Below, in pieces: positions 7,166 to 14,184 of a stretch of 33,523 nucleotides of DNA (position 1 is its first letter; every line of letters starts with the position of its first letter). The notes under the pieces were generated by a model. That model saw nothing but the letters and a program-made list of their open reading frames with translations, searched no databases and was not told the DNA's origin. This stretch comes from an uncultured Christensenella sp. (lineage in GTDB: Bacteria > Bacillota > Clostridia > Christensenellales > Borkfalkiaceae): the NCBI GenBank assembly GCA_910583545.1, contig CAJTXM010000018.1, positions 1 to 33,523 on the forward strand, given 5' to 3'. The translations under genes and the position numbers were made by a program.

Positions 7166-8305
7166 ATGAGTAAATGGGTAACGATTTGGGGAAACGCGAC
7201 TTCGGTCGCGGAACACCGCCCCGAAACTTACGCTAAAAATATTACGCTGCGCTATCTTGCAAAATGCGCGTTCGGCGGAGAAAAGGTAAGACTGCATTTT
7301 TCCAACTTCTGCGGAACGGAAGATATTACGCTGACGAAAGTAACTTTATCCGTTGCGAAGTCAGACAGACAGTCGGATTTGCGGACTTTAAAAAAAGTTA
7401 CCTTTTCGGGCAAGGAGAGCGTGACGGTAAAAGCAGGCGAAGAGCTGTTTTCGGACGAAATTGATTTTTGCGTCCGTCAGGGCGCGACGCTTGCTGTCGC
7501 GATATATTTAAAAGATTTTACGCTTATGCGTTCGGGCGTGGTCGTGACGGGACCGCTTTCAAAAGGCTTCTTTTCCGTCGGCGATACGACGGAGGCGGAA
7601 ACGCTTCCTCTCGACTTGACGCGCACGCTTTCGACGTATTATTTTCTTACGGGAATAGACGTTTTCGGCGAGGGGAGCTGTGTCGTCTGTTACGGCGATT
7701 CGATAACTTCGCAGAGCTGGCCCGACTATCTTGCAAAGAGGTACATAGACGAGGGCAAACCCGTTGCGGTCGTGCGCAGGGCGGCGAGCGGAACGAGGGT
7801 TCTGAGAGAATACAAATGTATAACTTACGAAAGTTACGGACTTAAAGGCGAAAACCGCTTCGAAAGAGAAATTTCGACCGTGAGCGGAGCCGAAGCCGTA
7901 ATTATCCAGCAGGGCATAAACGATATTATCCACCCCGTCGGTACGGACGTGAATCCCTTCCGTCCTATGTCGGATCTGCCGACCGCGGACGAGTTGGAAG
8001 AGGGAATAAAAAACTACGTTAAATTTGCAAAGAGATATAATCTCAAAGTATTTTTAGGTACGCTTCTGCCTATTTACGGCTGGCGTACATACGCTCCTTT
8101 TCGCGAGCAGTTGAAAGAAGATATGAACAGGCGCATACGGCTGAATACCTATGCCGACGGATGTATAGATTTCGATAAGCGAATCCGTTCGAAAGACAAT
8201 CCCTCCGCATTTGCGGACGGATATGACAGCGGAGATCATCTTCATCCGAGCGAGCTTGCGTACGAGGCTATGGCGGACGAGGCATACGGAGGAATAAACA
8301 GGTGA
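7166..8305 (+). CDS. SGNH/GDSL-family hydrolase
   Basis: The start is ATG 7166, six bases after the -10; an in-frame ATG at 7148 lies inside the promoter spacer and is rejected. The protein is 379 residues. An N-terminal beta-rich domain (about 1-165) precedes an SGNH fold: GDSIT with catalytic Ser179, a Gly block (AASGTR), GIND with Asn252, and the catalytic dyad in SGDHLH (Asp357, His360). This is the GDSL esterase type acting on acyl or acetyl esters, often of carbohydrates. No signal peptide is visible, so it is probably cytoplasmic. First gene of an overlapping four-gene unit with a dehydrogenase and two other hydrolases. Substrate not predictable. Confidence 0.88.
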   Translation: MSKWVTIWGNATSVAEHRPETYAKNITLRYLAKCAFGGEKVRLHFSNFCGTEDITLTKVTLSVAKSDRQSDLRTLKKVTFSGKESVTVKAGEELFSDEIDFCVRQGATLAVAIYLKDFTLMRSGVVVTGPLSKGFFSVGDTTEAETLPLDLTRTLSTYYFLTGIDVFGEGSCVVCYGDSITSQSWPDYLAKRYIDEGKPVAVVRRAASGTRVLREYKCITYESYGLKGENRFEREISTVSGAEAVIIQQGINDIIHPVGTDVNPFRPMSDLPTADELEEGIKNYVKFAKRYNLKVFLGTLLPIYGWRTYAPFREQLKEDMNRRIRLNTYADGCIDFDKRIRSKDNPSAFADGYDSGDHLHPSELAYEAMADEAYGGINR

Positions 8306-9333
8306 GAGTTGCAATTTACGGCGCCGGTGCAATGGGCACGATACTCGGCGCATATATTGCCGCAAGCGGAAAACAGATCGATTTAATCACGCGCAACAAA
8401 GAGCACGTCGAGGCGATGAAACAGCACGGCGCGAGGGTCTTGGGGCACGCCGATTTTACCGTACGCGTAAACGCTTATACTCCCGACGAAATGTCGGGAA
8501 TTTACGATATAATTTTCCTTATGACGAAGCAGAGGGAAAACCCTAAGATACTCGTCAATATCCGCGACTATCTTTCGCCCGACGGCGTGATAGTCACTAT
8601 GCAGAACGGATTGCCCGAACCTTCGGTCATAAGCGCGGTCGGCGCGAAGCGGTGTCTCGGCTGCGCCGTCGCCTGGGGCGCGACTACGGTCGGGCTGGGC
8701 GAAGTGGAGCTGACTTCCAAAAAAGAAAAGATGACTTTTTCTTTGGGGTCTATGAACGGTAACAATTCCTGGATAGAGCCTGTAAAGGAATATCTCGAAT
8801 GTGCGGGAAAAGTAATAGTCGAAGAAAATTTTTTCTCGGCGCGCTGGGCGAAGCTTGTCATAAACTCCGCGTTTTCTCCGCTTTCGGCTATGTCGGGTAT
8901 GACTTTCGGACAGGTGTCGAGGGGAAAGTATTCAAAGAGAATAGCGCTCGAACTTTTAAACGAGGCTTTCACCGTCGCGGAACAGTGCGGTGTGGAGATC
9001 GCGCCTTTGCAGGGTCACGATCTCGTAAGACTTTACAGGTGCAAAGGAAAGTTCAAAACTATGATAGCGCGTATGCTTCTCCCGTTTGCGATGTCTAATC
9101 ATAAGGATCTCAAATCGGGTATGTACGCCGACCTCTCAGCAGGCAAGCGCTGCGACGTCGATTTCATTAACGGCGTAATAAAGAAGATAGGCAAAAAATT
9201 TCAGGTCAAAACTCCCGTAAACGACGAGGTTATCGCGCTTGTGCGCAGTATCGAAAAGGGCGAGAGGGAGATTTCGGCGGACAATATAAAGATAATTTAC
9301 GATAAAGTTTTCAATAAGGCGGAAAAACAATGA
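8302..9333 (+). CDS. Ketopantoate reductase-like NAD(P)H dehydrogenase (ApbA/PanE family)
   Basis: GTG start overlapping the SGNH stop (GTGA), with GGAGG at 8288-8292. 343 residues. The N-terminal Rossmann motif GAGAMGTILG (residues 7-16) binds NAD(P)H; MQNGL and a WAKLVINSAFSPLSA segment contain the family's catalytic Lys and neighbouring Asn. The C-terminal helical domain carries the late conserved Asp-Glu region (VNDEV). PanE reduces ketopantoate to pantoate for CoA, but many family members in hydrolase operons act on other 2-keto acids. No panB, panC or panD is nearby, so I do not call it panE. The stop overlaps the next ATG. Confidence 0.85.
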   Translation: MRVAIYGAGAMGTILGAYIAASGKQIDLITRNKEHVEAMKQHGARVLGHADFTVRVNAYTPDEMSGIYDIIFLMTKQRENPKILVNIRDYLSPDGVIVTMQNGLPEPSVISAVGAKRCLGCAVAWGATTVGLGEVELTSKKEKMTFSLGSMNGNNSWIEPVKEYLECAGKVIVEENFFSARWAKLVINSAFSPLSAMSGMTFGQVSRGKYSKRIALELLNEAFTVAEQCGVEIAPLQGHDLVRLYRCKGKFKTMIARMLLPFAMSNHKDLKSGMYADLSAGKRCDVDFINGVIKKIGKKFQVKTPVNDEVIALVRSIEKGEREISADNIKIIYDKVFNKAEKQ

Positions 9334-10265
9334 ACGAAATATTTTATCCCTCTCACGATAATAAAACTACTATTCACGCCTGCGTATGGCGTCCCGAAGG
9401 CGAAGTCAAGGGCGTTGTGCAGATAATACACGGAATGTGCGAATACGCCGAAAGGTACACCCCTTTCGCCGAATTTCTGAACGACAACGGCTACCTCGTG
9501 GTTGCCGAGGATCATTTGGGTCACGGTAAGTCGGTTTCGGGCGAGGACGATTTAGGCTATTTCAATAAGGACCGTTCCGTACAGGTCGTAATAGACGATA
9601 TCAGGGCGTTGCAGCTTGCGGTAAAAAAACAGTTCCCAGATAAGCCCTATTTTATTATGGGTCACAGTATGGGTTCGTTTTTCTGCCGTAAATATATTTC
9701 GCTTTACGGAAAAGATTTTAACGGAGCCATAATTATGGGCACGGGTTTCAAGAGCGTTTTAACGCTTGAAACCGCGCTTCTGGCGGTTAGGATAAACGCG
9801 CTTTTCTGCGGATGGCGTCACAGAAGCAAGCTCATTAAAAAACTTGCTTTCGGCAGTTACAATAAAAAATTCAAGCCCGCGCTCGGCGAAAATCTCTGGC
9901 TTTCCAAGGACAGGGCAAATATCGAGGCGTACGAATCGGATCCGCTCTGCGGTTTTTCGTTCACCAATAACGGATACAATATTCTGTTCAACGTCATAAA
10001 GCAGGCTTGCTCGCACAAGACCATAGAGAGCGTGCCGAAAGATCTGCCCGTCTACTTCGTTGCAGGCGCCGACGACCCCGTGGGCGACTATGGTAAGGGC
10101 GTCAAAAAAGCGAAAAAGAAATTCGACGAGGCGGAAATCAAGGATGTTTCCATAACTCTGTACGAGAATGCGCGCCACGAAATTTTGAACGATTTCTGCA
10201 AGGAAGAAGTGCAGAACGATATTTTAAAGTTTATCGAAAGCCGTGTAGGGGAAAAGAATGGTTGA
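9330..10265 (+). CDS. Alpha/beta hydrolase, monoacylglycerol-lipase-like (Hydrolase_4)
   Basis: 311 residues, start ATGA overlapping the previous stop. The oxyanion region IHGMCEYAERY, the nucleophile elbow GHSMGS (Ser113), an acid in AGADDP (Asp248/249) and the histidine in NARHE (His283) form a complete catalytic triad in Hydrolase_4 order. Family members cleave monoacylglycerols, lysophospholipids or small acyl esters. No signal peptide is apparent. Overlap on both sides implies a co-transcribed and translationally coupled unit with the SGNH enzyme, the dehydrogenase and the esterase. Confidence 0.88.
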   Translation: MNEIFYPSHDNKTTIHACVWRPEGEVKGVVQIIHGMCEYAERYTPFAEFLNDNGYLVVAEDHLGHGKSVSGEDDLGYFNKDRSVQVVIDDIRALQLAVKKQFPDKPYFIMGHSMGSFFCRKYISLYGKDFNGAIIMGTGFKSVLTLETALLAVRINALFCGWRHRSKLIKKLAFGSYNKKFKPALGENLWLSKDRANIEAYESDPLCGFSFTNNGYNILFNVIKQACSHKTIESVPKDLPVYFVAGADDPVGDYGKGVKKAKKKFDEAEIKDVSITLYENARHEILNDFCKEEVQNDILKFIESRVGEKNG

Positions 10266-11022
10266 TATCTTCGATATCGAAATTCCTTCTCTCGTCAAGG
10301 GCAAAACGCGCCGTGCGTTCGTCTATCTTCCCGAAAATTACGGCAACGGCAGGCGCTTCCCCGTAATGTATATGTTCGACGGTCACAATCTTTTTTCGGA
10401 CAGCGACGCCACATACGGCAAGAGCTGGGGGCTTGCCGATTACCTCGACAAAACGAATACGCCCCTCATCATAGCGTCGGTCGAGTGCAATCACGAGGGC
10501 AATAGCAGGCTGTCGGAATATTCGCCTGTCGACTTCACTTTCAAAGACGGCGAAAAGATAAAGGGCAGGGGCAAAAAATATATGGACTGGCTCGTCGGCA
10601 GTTTTAAGCCGATGATAGACGGAAAATATCCGACCCTTCCGGACAGAGCGCACACCGCTGTCGCAGGCAGCTCGATGGGCGGACTTATGACGCTGTACGC
10701 GCTTTCAAAATACAATAAATTTTTTTCTTCGGGCGCGGCGCTTTCGCCGAGTCTCTGGGCTTTCGGAACGAATCTCATTTCATTCCTCGAAGGCGGAACG
10801 TTCAAAAAAGGCACCTGTCTTTATATGGACTACGGCTCGAAAGAATTTGCTTCGAGGGGCACGGCAAAGGGCAATTTCTGTTCGGCGGTTGAAATTCTGA
10901 TTAAAAAATCTGTAAATCTGACCGCAAGAGTAGTGCCCGACGGAACGCACACCGAGGCAAGCTGGGAAAGACAGATCCCGTTTTTTATGAACGCGTTGGG
11001 CTTCGTCCCCGACGAAGTTTAG
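10258..11022 (+). CDS. Putative esterase (esterase D / enterochelin-esterase-like fold)
   Basis: 254 residues; the start overlaps the preceding gene by eight bases, with AGGGGA upstream. FPVMYMFDGHNLF, the nucleophile elbow GSSMGG (Ser139) and the late histidine in DGTHTEASWE match the putative-esterase family (PF00756). Such enzymes hydrolyse thioesters, siderophore esters or acetyl groups. The protein appears cytoplasmic. It is followed after 68 bases by an ATP-grasp ligase, a pairing I recall from other Clostridia but cannot verify here. Confidence 0.87.
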   Translation: MVDIFDIEIPSLVKGKTRRAFVYLPENYGNGRRFPVMYMFDGHNLFSDSDATYGKSWGLADYLDKTNTPLIIASVECNHEGNSRLSEYSPVDFTFKDGEKIKGRGKKYMDWLVGSFKPMIDGKYPTLPDRAHTAVAGSSMGGLMTLYALSKYNKFFSSGAALSPSLWAFGTNLISFLEGGTFKKGTCLYMDYGSKEFASRGTAKGNFCSAVEILIKKSVNLTARVVPDGTHTEASWERQIPFFMNALGFVPDEV

Positions 11023-11090
11023 CGTTTGAAATTATTCACGGAATTTTCCGGCGTCACAAGCGCCGTAAGATTTGCGAGAAAGGAGTTATA

Positions 11091-12278
11091 ATGCGTAATT
11101 TTATTTTTATTTCACCCGATTTTCCCGATAATTACTGGAAATTCTGCAAAGAGCTGAAAAACAACGGTTTCAACGTTTTAGGCATAGGCGACTGCCCTTA
11201 CAACCAACTTTCAGAAGAGCTCAAAAGTTCGCTTTCGGAGTACTATTGGGTCACTAATCTTCAGAACTACGACGAGGTCTACCGCGCCGTTGCGTTCTTT
11301 ACTTTCAGATACGGCAAGATAGAGTATATAGAGAGCAATAACGAATACTGGTTAGAGCGCGACGCGATGCTGAGGACGGAATTCAACGTCAAGACAAGTT
11401 TCGGTCAGAGAGACATAAGAAAAATCAAATTCAAGTCGCAGATGAAAAAGTACTACGAAAAGGCAGGCGTGCCCGTTGCAAGGTATCACCTCGTAAAGGG
11501 GATGAAAGGCTGTCTCGATTTCGTCAAAAAAGTCGGCTATCCCGTGATAGTCAAGCCCGATAACGGCGTCGGTGCAAACGATACGCACCGTATCAACAAC
11601 GAAAGCGCTTTAAAAGAGTTTTTAAAACATAAACTGCCCGTACAGTATATTATGGAAGAATACATAGAGGGCGAAGTAAATACTTACGACGCTATCGTCG
11701 ACGGCGACGGGAACCCCGTTTTTGAAACGGGCAACGTTACGCCGAATTCTTTAATGGATATAGTCAACAACAACGACAACAGTGTTTTCTATATCGTAAA
11801 CGAGCCGTTCGCTGACGTTAAGGACGCGGGCAGAAGAACGCTGAAAGCTTTCAAGGTCAAAAACAGATTCGTGCATTTCGAGTTTTTCCGTCTTACAAAA
11901 GACCAGCGTTTGGGTAAAAAGGGCGATATCGTGGCATTGGAGGTCAATATGCGTCCGAGCGGCGGTTTCTCTCCCGATATGATGAATTACGCCAACAGCA
12001 CCAACGTGTTCAAGATCTGGGCGGACGTAATGGCTTTCGGTCATTCCGATTTAAAGTGCGGTGAAAAGTATTTCTGCGCGTTTGCAGGCAGGCGCGACGG
12101 GAAGAATTTTATTTACAGCGAAAAAGATATTACCGAAAGGTATGCAGGCAGTATTAAGACCGTCGCCCGCGTTCCCGACGTTTTGAGCGGAGCAATGGGC
12201 AACGTGATGTATATTGCAAATTTCAGGACGAAGGCGGAGATGGACGGGTTTTATAAGGACGTTCTCGCAACAAAGTAA
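11091..12278 (+). CDS. ATP-grasp carboxylate-amine ligase-like protein
   Basis: 395 residues with AAGGAG before the ATG. The N-terminal third is a pre-ATP-grasp alpha/beta domain (FIFISPDFP, KNNGFNVLGIGD). The central ATP-grasp fold has GYPVIVKPDNGVGA near residue 160 (nucleotide-binding Lys), MEEYIEGE (adenine-side acidic strand) and ALEVNMRPSGG with the metal-binding Glu and Asn. ATP-grasp enzymes join a carboxylate to an amine, thiol or imine through an acylphosphate. Substrates are unknown. The leader is 68 bases with no strong terminator, so it is probably expressed with the upstream hydrolase genes. Confidence 0.88.
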   Translation: MRNFIFISPDFPDNYWKFCKELKNNGFNVLGIGDCPYNQLSEELKSSLSEYYWVTNLQNYDEVYRAVAFFTFRYGKIEYIESNNEYWLERDAMLRTEFNVKTSFGQRDIRKIKFKSQMKKYYEKAGVPVARYHLVKGMKGCLDFVKKVGYPVIVKPDNGVGANDTHRINNESALKEFLKHKLPVQYIMEEYIEGEVNTYDAIVDGDGNPVFETGNVTPNSLMDIVNNNDNSVFYIVNEPFADVKDAGRRTLKAFKVKNRFVHFEFFRLTKDQRLGKKGDIVALEVNMRPSGGFSPDMMNYANSTNVFKIWADVMAFGHSDLKCGEKYFCAFAGRRDGKNFIYSEKDITERYAGSIKTVARVPDVLSGAMGNVMYIANFRTKAEMDGFYKDVLATK

Positions 12279-12290
12279 ACGTCGCATATA

Positions 12291-12410
12291 CTTCGCAATA
12301 CTTCGTTGACTTTACGTTTTTGTTCGGTTACATACTTCAGTGTATGCGCCCTCACAAAATCCGCAGTCGCCTTGTCTTGCTTGTATTCCCGACATTTTCG
12401 CAGTGTGGTA
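12291..12410. repeat. Dispersed repeat, family A, copy 2
   Basis: Aligned with 241-355; see that entry for the shared blocks. The hairpin here is CATACTTCAGTGTATG. It fills most of the 270-base gap between the ATP-grasp gene and the SpoIVA-like gene, and its minus-strand open frame shares several residues with that of copy 1, as expected from the shared DNA. Confidence 0.6.
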
Positions 12411-12433
12411 AGTTGTTTTATAATATAGTTATA

Positions 12434-12465
12434 AAAGCGTCGCAAACAGCGGCGCTTTCGTTATT
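12434..12465 (+). terminator. Intrinsic terminator of the hydrolase/ATP-grasp unit
   Basis: AAAGCGTCGC (12434-12443) and GCGGCGCTTT (12449-12458) pair over ten bases with one T-G wobble around AAACA, then TTTCGTTATT. Confidence 0.75.
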
Positions 12466-12548
12466 GAAATTAATTTTAAAAATTCCGTTCTAATTTCAAA
12501 ACTTCCGCAATAGATTAGTTATACATATAGTTTTTTGCGGAGGCGGAT

Positions 12549-13682
12549 ATGGTAGATACAAACGTTTACGAGGATATTGCGGCAAGGTGCGGCGGAGAGA
12601 TAAAAATCAATTTGCAGGGCGAGGCAGGCGAAAAGGTTGCCGACGCGTTCGTCAATGAAAAGGTGCTTTTTATAAATAAGGCGGACGAGGCGTCTATAGG
12701 CGTTGTTATAACGCGCGGAGAGGACGTATCGGGCGCGGTAAATTTATTTAAAAACGCAAATAAACCCTGCGTCGTTGTTCTCGACAAATCGGCGGAGGAA
12801 AAAAAGGCGGAGTGCGAGCAAAAATATGCCGTGCCCGTGATAGTCGCCGACTGCGAACGCGTAACGGCGGATAAGGCGGACGATATTCTGCGTTCGGCGC
12901 TTTTCGAGTTCCCCGTAAATTCGTTCGATATCGACGTTCCCGAATGGATGAGCTATTTATCGCCCGACTGTTCGGCTGTTGCCGAGCTTTTGGAAAGGGT
13001 GCGCGCAGTTGCTCCGCAAATCTGCAAAATGAAGGACGTTTCCGCCTTTGACGGTATGCTTGACGGCTGTCAGTATTGGCAGGGCGAACCTTCGGTAAAT
13101 ATGAGCCTTGCCGACGGTAAAATAAAGTTAAAGGTAAATTCCAAAGACGGAATTTTCTTCGATATGCTCTCGGAGATAGCCGGCGACAGAATAGGCGACG
13201 AGTGCACGCTTATGCGCTACGTCCGCGCAACCTCCGACGCGAAGCGCAGTTACGACAAAATCAAGGATGCTTACGAGTGCGCTAAAATCAACGGCTACGG
13301 CATTGTAGAACCCGACGATACGGATATGAGCCTTGATAAGCCTCAGGTCGTAAGGCAGGGCGGAAGCGTGGGTATCAAGCTCAAAGCCACCGCGCCGAGC
13401 TATCATATCGTAAAGGTCGACGTAACGGGCGAAGTCAGCCCGATTATGGGCAGTGCGAAGCAGTCCGAGGGCATTGTCGAGGGGATGATGAACGGCTTCG
13501 AAACCAACCCCGACGGAATGTGGGAAACCAACGTCTTCGGAAAATCGCTTCGCGGGATGGTAAAGGAAGGGCTTGCAGGCAAAGTCTGCGGTATGCAGGA
13601 CGAAACCAAGACAAAAATGCGCCGTGCAATGACGAGGATTATTAACGAAGGCAAGGGCGGAGTTATCTGCATACTGCTTTAA
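12549..13682 (+). CDS. SpoIVA-like spore-coat base protein lacking the ATPase P-loop
   Basis: SpoIVA polymerises on the forespore surface and anchors the coat. This 377-residue protein matches it at both ends: the start VYEDIAARCGGEI parallels IFKDIAERTGGDI of the Bacillus protein, and the end (FGKSLRGMVKEGL ... RIINEGKGGVICILL) is the SpoIVA C-terminal signature. ASIGVVIT (residues 48-55), VNSFDIDVPEW, and GYGIVEPDDTDMSLDKPQ also align. The Walker A segment is replaced by GEAGEK at residues 24-29, and about 110 residues that carry Walker B and sensor motifs are missing; Bacillus SpoIVA is 492 aa from memory. GGAGG lies five bases before the ATG. CATATAGT at 12524 loosely resembles a sigma-E/K -10, but no -35 fits. 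An ATP-independent paralogue or a lineage variant are both possible. Confidence 0.85.
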   Translation: MVDTNVYEDIAARCGGEIKINLQGEAGEKVADAFVNEKVLFINKADEASIGVVITRGEDVSGAVNLFKNANKPCVVVLDKSAEEKKAECEQKYAVPVIVADCERVTADKADDILRSALFEFPVNSFDIDVPEWMSYLSPDCSAVAELLERVRAVAPQICKMKDVSAFDGMLDGCQYWQGEPSVNMSLADGKIKLKVNSKDGIFFDMLSEIAGDRIGDECTLMRYVRATSDAKRSYDKIKDAYECAKINGYGIVEPDDTDMSLDKPQVVRQGGSVGIKLKATAPSYHIVKVDVTGEVSPIMGSAKQSEGIVEGMMNGFETNPDGMWETNVFGKSLRGMVKEGLAGKVCGMQDETKTKMRRAMTRIINEGKGGVICILL

Positions 13683-13735
13683 ATAAATAATAAAAAAGCA
13701 CCGCAAGGGTTGTAAATTTTGTAACCAGCAAAAAT

Positions 13736-13768
13736 AAAATGCTCTGCTTATATTAGGCAGAGCATTTT
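13736..13768. terminator. Bidirectional terminator between convergent genes
   Basis: Twelve-base perfect arms AAAATGCTCTGC and GCAGAGCATTTT with a nine-base loop; A and T runs on both sides suit termination from either direction. Confidence 0.88.
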
Positions 13769-13796
13769 CATTGTTGAAACTTAGATGTGTGAAAAT

Positions 13797-14090
13797 TTAA
13801 AATATCTTTCCAATATATATACCTGTCATACATTCGAAGTAATGTCTAAAAGCATTTGAGTATGGGGTATGAGCAAGGTCTTCAATATGTTTATTTCTTA
13901 TATCAACCAAAAATTGTTTTCCTATGTCTACGGATTTTACTTTATCATCTAAATTTATATTAAAAATATCTTCCAAATTCCTTAATAAACATAGTCTGCT
14001 TTCTATTGCATAATCAGAATAATGTTTTGTTACGCCATTTTCTTTATAAGTCTTTGCTGTCATTGCATCTATAAATTTTTGTGATCTCAT
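13797..14090 (-). CDS. Hypothetical protein, 97 aa
   Basis: Own promoter (14127-14155, minus), a GGAG ribosome-binding site before the ATG, and a terminator beyond the stop make this a real single-gene unit. The protein is small and soluble, with no signal peptide: MRSQKFIDAM, then KHYSDYAIESRLCLLRNLEDIF and HTPYSNAFRHYFECMTGIYIG. It reads as mostly helical. Family not recognised. Codons are markedly more A/T-ending than in the flanking kinase, suggesting a recent arrival. It may be a truncated larger protein, but nothing beyond the stop supports that. Confidence 0.7.
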   Translation of the reverse strand: MRSQKFIDAMTAKTYKENGVTKHYSDYAIESRLCLLRNLEDIFNINLDDKVKSVDIGKQFLVDIRNKHIEDLAHTPYSNAFRHYFECMTGIYIGKIF

Positions 14091-14126
14091 TTGTTTCTCC
14101 GCTAAATTACTGTTTATCGTAGTTAC

Positions 14127-14155
14127 ATTATATCAAAATTAAATTATAAAAGCAA
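14127..14155 (-). promoter_or_regulatory. Promoter of the 97-aa gene, sharing DNA with a terminator
   Basis: On the minus strand, TTGCTT (14150-14155), a 17-base spacer and TATAAT (14127-14132). The -35 box is formed by the 3' arm and T-tract of the kinase gene's terminator. Predicted leader about 30 bases. Confidence 0.75.
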
Positions 14156-14174
14156 GGATTGGGTTAATCCTTGC
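14146..14174 (-). terminator. Terminator of the nucleoside kinase gene
   Basis: On the minus strand GCAAGGATT and AATCCTTGC pair perfectly over nine bases around a five-base loop, followed by TTTTATAATTT. It starts about ten bases after the kinase stop codon. Confidence 0.85.
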
Positions 14175-14184
14175 TTTTTTATTT

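Noticed and set aside
12251..12445. Minus-strand 64-codon frame in the 12.3-kb intergenic region
   Set aside because: It lies in repeat A and the terminator stem, without a ribosome-binding site.
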